A DNA stretch of 64,000 nt, from positions 1 to 64,000 of the forward strand of contig BQIV01000010.1 of the NCBI GenBank assembly GCA_021604005.1, in the 5' to 3' direction. This document shows positions 45,717 to 54,566 of this stretch, one piece after another; the first letter of the stretch is position 1; each line of letters opens with the position of its first letter. The notes beneath the pieces were generated by a model, which worked only from the letters and a program-made list of their open reading frames with translations, was not told the DNA's origin and did no database searches. Origin of the DNA: Nitrospirales bacterium. GTDB taxonomy: Bacteria; Nitrospirota; Nitrospiria; Nitrospirales; UBA8639. Position numbers and translations under genes: made by a program.

Positions 45717-46931
45717 TCATGATTGACGAGAGGTATTCGACGGCTTCGTGTGAGCCACTGCAGACGTCAAGACCTCCATAACAGAACGCGCCGTTCGCGT
45801 CCAACTAAACGCACGGGCATGCGCCACAATCGCCGACACGTCCCACTCTTGCTGTAAGGCTTGTTCCAAACAACGAACAAGTTGCGGCACATCTCGCTCG
45901 ACTAATCGTCCAACGTCCGGAGATGTCAGAATTTCAGGAATTCCACCAACGTTCGTCGCGACGACAGGCCGACCGCATGCCAAGGCCTCAAGAATCACAT
46001 TTGGCCATCCTTCTCGCTCACTCATTAAACAGACAATATCTGCCGCATTGTAATACCAGATCAACTGTTCATGAGGCACCGCACCAACAAGCCGGACCCA
46101 TTGGGCCACACCGAGATCCTCAACCAGACGTTCCAGGACCTTCTGATAGGCACCGCCACCCACGATGAGTAAAAAAGGTGTGGTTTCATAAGACTTTTCG
46201 GACAGTTCTTTCAATGTCTTGATGAGAAGATGGAAGCCTTTGTTTGGCGTTAAATGACCGACCGAGACAATAACCTTTCTCTCTCCAACCGAGAGTCCGA
46301 GATGTTGACGAGCATCGGCCTTGAACATTGGAGAAAACTTTTCTGCATGCACCCCATTCGGGATCACCTGTACTTTTTCAGGCGGTATCCCTAACCCTAC
46401 TGTAACATCTTTCAATGCCTGAGAGACGGTAATGACCGCCTGTGCCCGACTGAGTGTCCATTGAATGATCCGCCGAATGATAGGAAATTGATGAAACACA
46501 TTCAGGTCGCTCCCCCTGGCTGACACCACGACCGGAACGTTCAAGCACCACCCCAACAAGACGGCAGCCAACCCATCCGGATAGACATAATGTGCATCAA
46601 TCACGTCAAACGGAAAGGTTTTTTTAAGCCGCCGCACAAAGGGTACGACGGAGCAAAACAACATCACACCCTGTAACGCCATAGCCAACTTGGGTATCAT
46701 GACATATCGTGGATAATCAATGGGAACCCCGTCAACAATTCGATGCGAATCAATTTTTCGATAGGCAGCCCTCCAGCCGATCGGAACTGGAGGATAATAG
46801 GGAACCGGCACAACCACTCGGATATCGCAATACGGCAACTTGGCCACTTCAGCCATACGCTGCTGAATAAAAATGCCATGATTTGGCCAGACATTATTCG
46901 GATATAAGCCCGTAAATACTAAAATCTTCAT
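45717..46931 (-). CDS. GT4 glycosyltransferase
   Basis: 404 residues. N-terminal MKILVFTGLYPNNVWPNHGI; SARGSDLNVF at 137-146; VIPNGVHAEKF at 189-199; and the EX7E donor motif with Glu307 and Glu315 in EREGWPNVILEALACGRPVV. This is a retaining GT-B enzyme of family 4. Substrate unknown. It lies 23 bp from the epimerase gene and 61 bp after the amidotransferase gene. Confidence 0.88.
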   Translation of the reverse strand: MKILVFTGLYPNNVWPNHGIFIQQRMAEVAKLPYCDIRVVVPVPYYPPVPIGWRAAYRKIDSHRIVDGVPIDYPRYVMIPKLAMALQGVMLFCSVVPFVRRLKKTFPFDVIDAHYVYPDGLAAVLLGWCLNVPVVVSARGSDLNVFHQFPIIRRIIQWTLSRAQAVITVSQALKDVTVGLGIPPEKVQVIPNGVHAEKFSPMFKADARQHLGLSVGERKVIVSVGHLTPNKGFHLLIKTLKELSEKSYETTPFLLIVGGGAYQKVLERLVEDLGVAQWVRLVGAVPHEQLIWYYNAADIVCLMSEREGWPNVILEALACGRPVVATNVGGIPEILTSPDVGRLVERDVPQLVRCLEQALQQEWDVSAIVAHARAFSWTRTARSVMEVLTSAVAHTKPSNTSRQS

Positions 46932-46992
46932 AGGGTGAAAGAAACGAACGCTTCTTTGAGCTGAAAGAATTTCTGAAAAGACCCAGGAAGTC

Positions 46993-48870
46993 TTACGAGA
47001 GAAATTGACGTTCCCACATGCGAAACATCAACACGGTCCACAACTCCGTCGCACGATTTCGTAATCCTGATTGATGCTCTTTCCACAGTTTCCCGACCGT
47101 GTCCATATTCAACAATGGGTGACCGTGATCCTGAAATAACATGTCGTGGGCAATATCTTTTAATTCAACTCGAAACCATCGCTCTAAGGGAACGGCAAAC
47201 CCCATTTTACTCCGATACAGAATGTCATGACTTAAGGTTCCCTCCAACGACTTTTTTAAGATATGCTTTCCCGTCGTCCCTTGGAGTTTGAAAGAAGCGG
47301 GAATACTGGCGGCGAGTTCCATAAATGGATGATCGAGAAGAGGGGCACGGACTTCTAACGAATGCGCCATACTCGCACGATCGACTTTGGTTAAAATATC
47401 ATCGGTCATGTATGTTTTGACATCGACATACAAGATCCGAGCAATCGGATCTGCACCTTGCGCTTTCTCGTAATACGAGCGAAGCACATCCACCGTCTCA
47501 TACGATCCAAGGGCTTCATGCACCTGCCGATGAAGGAGCTGCTGTTTGACTTCAGGCCGAACGGCTGAGATAGACCGGAAGTAGCCTTCAATGTGAGATC
47601 TCGCTAAATTTTCGAACGTCGCTTTTCCACGGAACACCCTTGGAGCCCAATCAGCTTTAGGGTAGAGGGCCGCGAGCGGACCAAACACCGAGCGTCGAAT
47701 CCACGATGGAATGAATGAACGGAGTTGCTCTTCGCGACGATCAAAAACATATCGTCGATAGCCGGCAAAGAACTCGTCGCCGCCATCGCCGGATAATGCA
47801 ACGGTTACATGCTCCCGTGCTAATTTTGAGACATAATACGTCGGGATGGCTGAAGAATCAGCAAATGGCTCATCGTAATACCAGGCAAGCTTTTCGGTGA
47901 TCCCCACGGCATCAGGACGAACGACTTGTTCAAAATGTTGCGAACCAAATTGCGTGGCAACTTGTCGTGCATAATCCAACTCATCAAACTCTTTTTCTTC
48001 AAAACCAATAGACGTCGTAATAACCGGCTTTCCGGTAACCTGGGTCATCAGCGCAACCACCGATGACGAATCAATGCCACCAGATAAAAACGCCCCCAGC
48101 GGAACTTCGCTGATCAACCGTAACTGGACCGCCTCCCGATAGGCCTCCATAAGTTCCTCGCACCACTCACGTTCCGATTTGACGAGCGTTCGAGAAAAGT
48201 CAACATCCCAATACTCTTCGTCTCGAAGGCCACGATCCGATATCACCACATAATGGCCGGAAAGAACTTTGCGAACTGACGTGAAGATAGACTTTGGTGC
48301 AGGCACATACAGCAAGGAAAAGTAATCAGACAGCGCTTCGAGATCGACGTCTCGCGACACATCTGGCGCGGCTAAGACAGCCTTCATTTCAGACCCAAAT
48401 ACGACCCGTGACCCATTATAGGCATAAAACAGTGGTTTCTTTCCGACACGATCTCGCGCCAAAAGCAGCTGCCGTTGACGACTATCCCAAATGGCAATCG
48501 CAAACATTCCACGCAAATCCTTAAAGCAGTCTTCGCCCTTTTCCTCATATAAATGCACAATGACTTCGGTGTCGGATCGTGTTTTAAACGTATGACCCTT
48601 TTGTATTAAATATTCCCGTAATGTCTGAAAATTATAGATTTCACCATTGAAGACCACCCAAACTGACTGATCTTCATTCGTCTGCGGTTGCTGCCCACCT
48701 TCTAAATCGATAATCGATAACCGACGATGCGCCAGCCCAACAGGACCAGCAGAGTAAAATCCTTCTTCATCCGGCCCACGATGAACGATCGTGTCCGCCA
48801 TTTTCTTTAATAAGGGAACGGGAACTGGATCTCCACTCCCAACATTAAACACTCCACAAATTCCACACAT
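46993..48870 (-). CDS. XrtA-associated amidotransferase 1 (asparagine-synthase family, TIGR03108-like)
   Basis: 625 residues. Glutaminase domain: Cys2 (MCGICG), HRGPDEEG at 30-37, FNGEIYNF at 74-81 and RSDTEVIVHLYEE. Synthetase domain: PP-loop SGGIDSS at 263-269 and LSGDGGDEFFAGYRRY. Both active sites are complete. Wording such as LSIIDLEGGQQP and LLYVPAPKSIF fits the exosortase A-associated amidotransferase 1 subgroup. It probably amidates a carboxylate on a sugar or on a carrier-bound acyl group with glutamine and ATP. It is 37 bp from the GT gene upstream. Confidence 0.9.
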   Translation of the reverse strand: MCGICGVFNVGSGDPVPVPLLKKMADTIVHRGPDEEGFYSAGPVGLAHRRLSIIDLEGGQQPQTNEDQSVWVVFNGEIYNFQTLREYLIQKGHTFKTRSDTEVIVHLYEEKGEDCFKDLRGMFAIAIWDSRQRQLLLARDRVGKKPLFYAYNGSRVVFGSEMKAVLAAPDVSRDVDLEALSDYFSLLYVPAPKSIFTSVRKVLSGHYVVISDRGLRDEEYWDVDFSRTLVKSEREWCEELMEAYREAVQLRLISEVPLGAFLSGGIDSSSVVALMTQVTGKPVITTSIGFEEKEFDELDYARQVATQFGSQHFEQVVRPDAVGITEKLAWYYDEPFADSSAIPTYYVSKLAREHVTVALSGDGGDEFFAGYRRYVFDRREEQLRSFIPSWIRRSVFGPLAALYPKADWAPRVFRGKATFENLARSHIEGYFRSISAVRPEVKQQLLHRQVHEALGSYETVDVLRSYYEKAQGADPIARILYVDVKTYMTDDILTKVDRASMAHSLEVRAPLLDHPFMELAASIPASFKLQGTTGKHILKKSLEGTLSHDILYRSKMGFAVPLERWFRVELKDIAHDMLFQDHGHPLLNMDTVGKLWKEHQSGLRNRATELWTVLMFRMWERQFLS

Positions 48871-48907
48871 CGTTAGATGCTACCTTCTTTCATTCGCACG
48901 GTTACGG

Positions 48908-50116
48908 TCACTTGCTCGAAGATGAAACACCATAGGCCGGTTGCCGATGATCAGGCATTCGACCAAGTACGGAGTCGTAGACAGACAAATACCCGTTCAC
49001 CATCGTCTCAAGACTGAAACGCTGTTCTGTTAACGCACGACCAGCCCTACCATGTTGTTGAACCAGGCTTGGATCTTGTACATAGTCCACCATAGCTTCT
49101 GCCATTGCACGAGGATCTCTCGGAGGAACTAAGCGGCCAGTATTGCCATCGATCACCAGCTCAACGTTTCCACCCACAGCCGTTGCCAGCACGGGCAACC
49201 CGCTCGCCATCGCCTCTAAAATCGTATTGGAAATCCCCTCAGCCTCCGAGGGAAGAACAAACAGATCAAACGACCGGAATAAGTCCGGAATATCCTGCCG
49301 TTCTCCAGACAACCACACAGAGTGTGATATGTCATGTTCTGAAATCAGTCGTTCAATTGCGGAACGAAGAGGACCATCTCCTACGAGCACTAATCGCACG
49401 TGTTCTGCGCTGTCCGGAAAGCATTGACGCAGATGGATAAATGCCTGGACCAAAGTTATTTGATCCTTGACCTGTTGCATTCGTCCAATTGTGCCAATAA
49501 TAAATTGATTGGAGGAAGCAAATCCTTGGGGAAACAGTTCTGGCCGTGCTCCTTGTCGAGGATGAAATCGTTGAATATCTACGCCATTATATATCTGACT
49601 CATTCGACGGCGATGGATGCCGATACTGGACTGATACCATTGTGCAAGATCTTCACTAATTGCAATAAAATGCTGAATCCATAGAGCAACAAACTTTCGA
49701 AACAGGCGGAATTTCAGACTAGCGCCATACTGATCATGAATATCCCGACCATGTTCTCCATGAATACGACACGGAACACCGGCCAGAGTCGCTAGGATGG
49801 CATACTCCACTGTTGGTAAATTCCGTGTATGAAGAATGCTCGGGTTCACTCGCTTCAATACGTTCCATATCCTCACGTACGATCCCCAATCCAAGCCGGG
49901 CTTTTTATGAATGGCTACGACCTCAACATCTGTCCGGGTGATACGATCTCGAAAATCAGTAAAATCCGTCAAACACACAATCACATGACGATAACGATCT
50001 GCAGGCATGTGATTAATCAGATTGACCAGCCCATTTTCTAACCCTCCCATGGCCAAACGAAAGACCAAGTGGAGGATAACTGGGGGCTCATCGGGACTTG
50101 TACGTTCTGGCAACAT
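48908..50116 (-). CDS. GT4 glycosyltransferase, XrtA-associated (TIGR03088-like)
   Basis: 402 residues. PPVILHLVFRLAMGGLENGLVNLIN near the start, then ILHTRNLPTVEYA, RIHGEHGRDIHDQYG, YNGVDIQRFHPR and the donor EX7E region SEAEGISNTILEAMASGLPV. The order and wording match the PEP-CTERM/EpsH1-associated sugar transferase family of TIGR03088. It is a cytoplasmic GT-B enzyme. It pairs with the TIGR03087-like enzyme encoded 38 bp upstream, a hallmark pair of XrtA loci. Confidence 0.9.
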   Translation of the reverse strand: MLPERTSPDEPPVILHLVFRLAMGGLENGLVNLINHMPADRYRHVIVCLTDFTDFRDRITRTDVEVVAIHKKPGLDWGSYVRIWNVLKRVNPSILHTRNLPTVEYAILATLAGVPCRIHGEHGRDIHDQYGASLKFRLFRKFVALWIQHFIAISEDLAQWYQSSIGIHRRRMSQIYNGVDIQRFHPRQGARPELFPQGFASSNQFIIGTIGRMQQVKDQITLVQAFIHLRQCFPDSAEHVRLVLVGDGPLRSAIERLISEHDISHSVWLSGERQDIPDLFRSFDLFVLPSEAEGISNTILEAMASGLPVLATAVGGNVELVIDGNTGRLVPPRDPRAMAEAMVDYVQDPSLVQQHGRAGRALTEQRFSLETMVNGYLSVYDSVLGRMPDHRQPAYGVSSSSK

Positions 50117-50154
50117 CCCCTATATTCCATCCCGCGAGAAAGACTCTAAGCCCA

Positions 50155-51345
50155 TCAACTCATACTATGGACTAATCGTTCCAGCTCCGCCCCACAATCG
50201 TCCCAACTGCCAAGTTGCCGCACAAATTCTCGAGCCTGTACTCCGCATGTTGTGCGTAAAACAGAATCATGAAGCAAATTGATGACTTCATCAGCAAATT
50301 GAATCGGATCGTCCACAATGCGTATGCCGTTGTCCTGACAGACTGAAATCCCTTCAAAGGCATTAGACGTTCCGACAACAGGCAACCCCATGGCCATGGC
50401 CTCAAGAATTTTATTTTGTACCCCCCGGGCAATACGTAAAGGCACAACCGCAACTGATGCCGTTTCAAGATATGGCCGAACATCGGGTACCGTCCCGGTC
50501 ACATTGACACGCCCAAGCTGGGCGAGGCGCAAAACTTTTGAATCGGGGTTTCGTCCAACAATATCAAAGCGAACCTGGGGAAAGAGCTCACAAATCCTTG
50601 GGAAAATATCTCGGCAGAAAAACTGAGCCGCGTCAATATTCGGGAAATAATCCATCGCCGCGGTAAAAACAATCGTCCCACCTTGAGGAATTTCAGTTTC
50701 CGCACAACGATGGGGTTGAAAAAAATCTATATCAACTCCGTTGGGGATCACGTTTACAGGACAATTTTTCACTCGATCACAGAAAACATTGGCTTCCGCA
50801 GCAGAAATAAACACCGATTGTTCAAATTCTTCGGCTATCGCTTGTTCATAACATCCAAGTCGATACGCTTCCAATCGATAGAGTAACGAGAGCGGAAATT
50901 TTTGATACACAGCATATTCACGCCATTTTTCAGAATCGACATCAACGAAATCCATGAGCTTGGGCGTCGTATTGACGTGACGAACATATTTGGCCATTGG
51001 CGATGAGAACACGATAATACGATCAATGGTGACCGACTGGAGGATGGCGTTAATCTTCTGTTGCAACGTGTACGAATAAAACGCTCCAACGGTTAACGCC
51101 TGGCCGCTGACCAATGCCACACCGGTACGCAACACTCGCGTAACAAGAGGTTCGTACACAGCTTCAACTACCTGACAATACTTCTTCAACTCATCGACGT
51201 ACTGAAGATCATCAACATCATCAACAAGACAGGCAAGATAGATCGTATGCGTTTTCGCTAAATACTGAATTTGATGATAGGAGCGAATTTTGTCGCCCTT
51301 GTTTGGGGGAAAGGGAATCCGATGGGCAAGATACAAAATATTCAT
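50155..51345 (-). CDS. GT4 glycosyltransferase, XrtA-associated (TIGR03087-like), paralogue 2
   Basis: 396 residues from ATG 51345 (MNILYLAHRIPFPPNKGDKI). DFVDVDSEKW at 132-141 matches the family motif, and VIPNGVDIDFF and RGVQNKILEAMAMGLPVVG follow. Same length and pattern as the gene at 6771-7961. It transfers a sugar during EPS assembly. Located between the FemAB and TIGR03088-like genes, as in typical XrtA loci. Start codons further upstream are not preceded by a ribosome site. Confidence 0.9.
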   Translation of the reverse strand: MNILYLAHRIPFPPNKGDKIRSYHQIQYLAKTHTIYLACLVDDVDDLQYVDELKKYCQVVEAVYEPLVTRVLRTGVALVSGQALTVGAFYSYTLQQKINAILQSVTIDRIIVFSSPMAKYVRHVNTTPKLMDFVDVDSEKWREYAVYQKFPLSLLYRLEAYRLGCYEQAIAEEFEQSVFISAAEANVFCDRVKNCPVNVIPNGVDIDFFQPHRCAETEIPQGGTIVFTAAMDYFPNIDAAQFFCRDIFPRICELFPQVRFDIVGRNPDSKVLRLAQLGRVNVTGTVPDVRPYLETASVAVVPLRIARGVQNKILEAMAMGLPVVGTSNAFEGISVCQDNGIRIVDDPIQFADEVINLLHDSVLRTTCGVQAREFVRQLGSWDDCGAELERLVHSMS

Positions 51346-51453
51346 GTAAAAATATTGAACCCGTCGAATGGCACAGGACACAAGAGGACTGTACACTCAC
51401 GACATATATCCGCGAAAAACTTGCTTCCCTATTTCTTCTGATCTTTCGGACCT

Positions 51454-52482
51454 TTAGGGAAGATACTTGATGATGTGCGGACCGATGAAATTGGCCACTG
51501 GAAGGGGAAGTTTTTTCCACAAAGAGATGAAGGGCTGAAACTTTGGATTGGTCGGAGACACATTAGGAATGTCTCCTCCATGAGGAAGATAGTATTGGTA
51601 TTGAAGCGGTTTGGGTTCAAATCCCCAATGTCGTTTAAAATCAAACGCTCCAGTCCCTTGCTTACTTCGACCAAAGTCAAAGACCTTATATCCATGCTCC
51701 CAGCCATATCGCATGAGCTCCCAATACATAAAGTCATACACGGCATATCGAAGAAATTGAGGTAGTCCACCCCCATAATACGGCAGCAGTTGATCTTTAT
51801 AGCAAAACGTCATGACGGCAGCGGCTATTTGATTCTGATGCCACACGGTTAAAATTTTGCACTGCTCTCCCAGCTCTTCCAGTAGCACCTCGAAGAAATG
51901 GTAGGGAAACGCTGGGGTCCCCAGATTTCTCAAGCTCATCGTATAGATCGTATAAAATTCTTTGAGAAATTCCTTTCCGCCTATTTTTGACTCCAATTGA
52001 TGGTTAAGCCCCTGACGAACCATCCGACGCTGTTTGCGAGGAATGGCCATCATATTTTTTTCTTCCCCATCGAAAATCTCACGAGAAAAACTGTAATATA
52101 ATTCTTTAATAGGAAGATCGACGCCATAGGCATCCATATGGCGCAGCTCGAGAAAATCAACATTCAATTCACGCGCAAGACTTTCTCCTCGTTCTCTTAG
52201 ACCTTCGATTACCTCGACAGACTCAGCACAAATTCCGCCATAGACACCAAATGGGACCGAAATCAGCACCTTCCCGCGCAAAGGCTTGTTCACTACAAAT
52301 AGCGGAAGCACCCCCTCGATCCTGCCATCTCGCTCCGCAAAATAGTAGAGCGACTTATATTTAAATACTTTTTCAATCACGGTTTTCCAGAGAGTGGTAT
52401 GAAAAAACGTGCCTGCCGGAGCCACCGCGACAAAATCGTCCCATCGCCTCTGATTCACCGGCACATACGAATGAATGTCCAT
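51454..52482 (-). CDS. FemAB-family XrtA/PEP-CTERM-associated protein (TIGR03019-like)
   Basis: 342 residues. The early FHTTLWKTVIEKVF, the core MRLG-type region with RRMVRQGLNHQLESKI, and the later YGWEHGYKVFDFGRSKQGTGAFDFKRHWGFEP are the FemAB-type acyltransferase pattern, GNAT fold. FemAB proteins transfer aminoacyl groups; in XrtA loci the role is unproven. With the carrier protein, AMP ligase and two further GNAT proteins of this locus, aminoacylation or acylation of a sugar is a good guess. It lies 57 bp from a GT2 gene. Confidence 0.88.
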   Translation of the reverse strand: MDIHSYVPVNQRRWDDFVAVAPAGTFFHTTLWKTVIEKVFKYKSLYYFAERDGRIEGVLPLFVVNKPLRGKVLISVPFGVYGGICAESVEVIEGLRERGESLARELNVDFLELRHMDAYGVDLPIKELYYSFSREIFDGEEKNMMAIPRKQRRMVRQGLNHQLESKIGGKEFLKEFYTIYTMSLRNLGTPAFPYHFFEVLLEELGEQCKILTVWHQNQIAAAVMTFCYKDQLLPYYGGGLPQFLRYAVYDFMYWELMRYGWEHGYKVFDFGRSKQGTGAFDFKRHWGFEPKPLQYQYYLPHGGDIPNVSPTNPKFQPFISLWKKLPLPVANFIGPHIIKYLP

Positions 52483-52539
52483 GGCTACTCACATCCTATG
52501 CAATTGACGCAATGCGGGGTGTACGGGAAGTGATTCGAT

Positions 52540-53526
52540 TTACCGCAAAAACTTGCGAATGGTGTACTCTTTTAATTTTCGTGCATGGGTAAAGATAATA
52601 ATCTCTCCCAGAAGCCCGATAGATCCAACTTGGACCCCTAACACCATCAGCAACACTCCCAAAATCAATAATGGTCGATCAGACAATGCCGTCACGCCCA
52701 ATAAGCGCTCCAGCGCTAACAAGGCCGAAACGCAAAATCCTGAGGCAAACAACCCACACCCGATCAAGCCAAAAAAACGTAAGGGTTTTTTAGTAAATTT
52801 AAAAAGAAAGACGACGGTGAGAAGGTCCAAGATGCGTCTGAGATACACACCCGGCCGATAGAGGCGAGACTGATTTTCCGTTGAATGTTGAGGAATATCG
52901 ACTTCAATAAGCCGAAACCCCTTTTGATGGGCAAGCAGCGGCAAAAATCGATGGAGGTCACCATAAATGGAGACTTCTTGCGCAACTTGCTTTTTCATGG
53001 CTCGAAGACCTGACCCGAGATCGTGCAGATTAATGCCAGTTAAGCGATTGGCCAATGCATGAAACACGTGCGTTTGGAGACGATTCATCCACGTATCAAC
53101 GCGCGGCCACCGCCGAGTGACGACTAAGTCATAGCCGTCCTCCACAAGCTTAAGGACATTCTTCAGACCTTCAGGAGCCGTTTGAAAATACGCGGGCAAT
53201 GTCACAATAATGTCTCCGGTCGCTTGCTCAAATCCCACCGTCAACGCCATTGATTCGCCAAAGTAATAGGGAAGAGGAACAACACTTACCAGGGTTGACT
53301 CCTTTTGGAGCTTCTCAAGAGATTGCATAACCCCTCGTTCCCCTCCATCAACCACGAAGATGAACTCGAACGTGACAGGCAATTGCCCAAGAATCGATGA
53401 ATAGACTTGATAGACAGCCTCAACATCGTGTGCACGTTCCACCACAGGCACAACGATCGAAAGAGATGGATATGGTTGAGGTGATTCCTGGACAGCGTGG
53501 GCGGTATCAGTACTAGAAGAATTCAT
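52540..53526 (-). CDS. DPM1-like GT2 protein with altered catalytic motifs
   Basis: 328 residues: GT-A domain, then two membrane helices near the C-terminus (about 240-262 and 278-305), as in GtrB/ArnC-like enzymes. Compared with its neighbour at 53606, the first acidic motif reads VVDGGE (58-63) rather than IDDGS, and the metal-binding D-D-L-Q region reads LPAYFQ (110-115) instead of MDGDLQ. Both acidic motifs have thus lost their key aspartates, so the protein may be inactive or act as a partner subunit; alternatively it uses a different metal site. It lies 79 bp from the GT2 gene at 53606. Confidence 0.78.
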   Translation of the reverse strand: MNSSSTDTAHAVQESPQPYPSLSIVVPVVERAHDVEAVYQVYSSILGQLPVTFEFIFVVDGGERGVMQSLEKLQKESTLVSVVPLPYYFGESMALTVGFEQATGDIIVTLPAYFQTAPEGLKNVLKLVEDGYDLVVTRRWPRVDTWMNRLQTHVFHALANRLTGINLHDLGSGLRAMKKQVAQEVSIYGDLHRFLPLLAHQKGFRLIEVDIPQHSTENQSRLYRPGVYLRRILDLLTVVFLFKFTKKPLRFFGLIGCGLFASGFCVSALLALERLLGVTALSDRPLLILGVLLMVLGVQVGSIGLLGEIIIFTHARKLKEYTIRKFLR

Positions 53527-53605
53527 GTGAGCAAAGGCCTACGATATAAACCGGATTGAAGAGATCGTTATTGCAAAGAGCGACACGGCTTGATCACAAA
53601 CATAT

Positions 53606-54553
53606 TCACGAAGAAAGATCAGGATTTTTGGCAATGATGCTATGACTCACAAATTTTTCTGAATGAAAATCTCCGGTTGACAACACCATTTCACCCAATA
53701 TACCGAGCGCAAGCAAATGACCGGTCAAGACCAACAGCATGAAGGCCACAGACGGAAGGATAATGCCAGATACATCATGTGTAAGAAACACAAATAAGCA
53801 CACCAGGCCTAACACACAGGCGACACCACTTGCCCGAGCAAACCATAGGGCCGGGCGCGAGGACGATCTGACAATCAAACTCACCACGAACAAATCCAAA
53901 AACACCCTCCAAGCCCGAGAAATCCCATATTTACTTGAGCCATACTGCCGGGCATGATGCGTCACAACAACTTCGGCAACTTGGGCCCCGCCAAGTGTCG
54001 ACATCGCCGGGATAAATCGATGAAAGTCGGCATATAGTGGTAATTGTTTCACCACGTGTCGGCGATACGCCTTCAAGGAACATCCATTGTCATGAATGGG
54101 TACTCCGGTAATTTTCCCAATAATCCAATTTGCAATAATAGAAGGGATTCGACGGGAAATTAACTTATCTTTTCGATCCTTGCGCCAGCCACAAACGACC
54201 CCATACCCCTCCTTCAGTTTGTCCAGCAAATTCGGGATATCTTTGGGATCATTCTGTAAATCACCATCCATACTCACGACAAACTCACCTTGCGCCGCAC
54301 GAAATCCGGCTGCCATCGCGAGAGTTTGCCCATAGTTTTTTCTAAATTGAACGACGCGAACGTATGAATGATCGTGATGTAACTGTTCTAACACTTGAGG
54401 CGTCTGATCCTGACTCCCATCATCAATAAAGATGACTTCAAACGGCTCCCCTAATGACTGACAGGCCGACACGATCTTGTCAAAAAGCACAGGAGTACTT
54501 TCTTGTTCATTATAGACGGGAACAATAACGGAGAGTATCGGTCGTTTTTTCAT
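53606..54553 (-). CDS. ArnC/GtrB-like polyprenyl-phosphate glycosyltransferase (GT2)
   Basis: 315 residues. Catalytic motifs intact: FIDDGSQD at 42-49 and SMDGDLQNDP at 94-103. The QXXRW-like region is KLISRR, and two membrane helices follow (about 230-255 and 265-290). The family moves a sugar from a nucleotide donor to undecaprenyl phosphate at the cytoplasmic face. The GT39-type enzyme at 34720 would be a natural user of that lipid-linked sugar in the periplasm. It starts 13 bp after the outer-membrane protein gene, so it is co-transcribed with it. Confidence 0.88.
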   Translation of the reverse strand: MKKRPILSVIVPVYNEQESTPVLFDKIVSACQSLGEPFEVIFIDDGSQDQTPQVLEQLHHDHSYVRVVQFRKNYGQTLAMAAGFRAAQGEFVVSMDGDLQNDPKDIPNLLDKLKEGYGVVCGWRKDRKDKLISRRIPSIIANWIIGKITGVPIHDNGCSLKAYRRHVVKQLPLYADFHRFIPAMSTLGGAQVAEVVVTHHARQYGSSKYGISRAWRVFLDLFVVSLIVRSSSRPALWFARASGVACVLGLVCLFVFLTHDVSGIILPSVAFMLLVLTGHLLALGILGEMVLSTGDFHSEKFVSHSIIAKNPDLSS

Positions 54554-54566
54554 TCGCCATTGCTCC

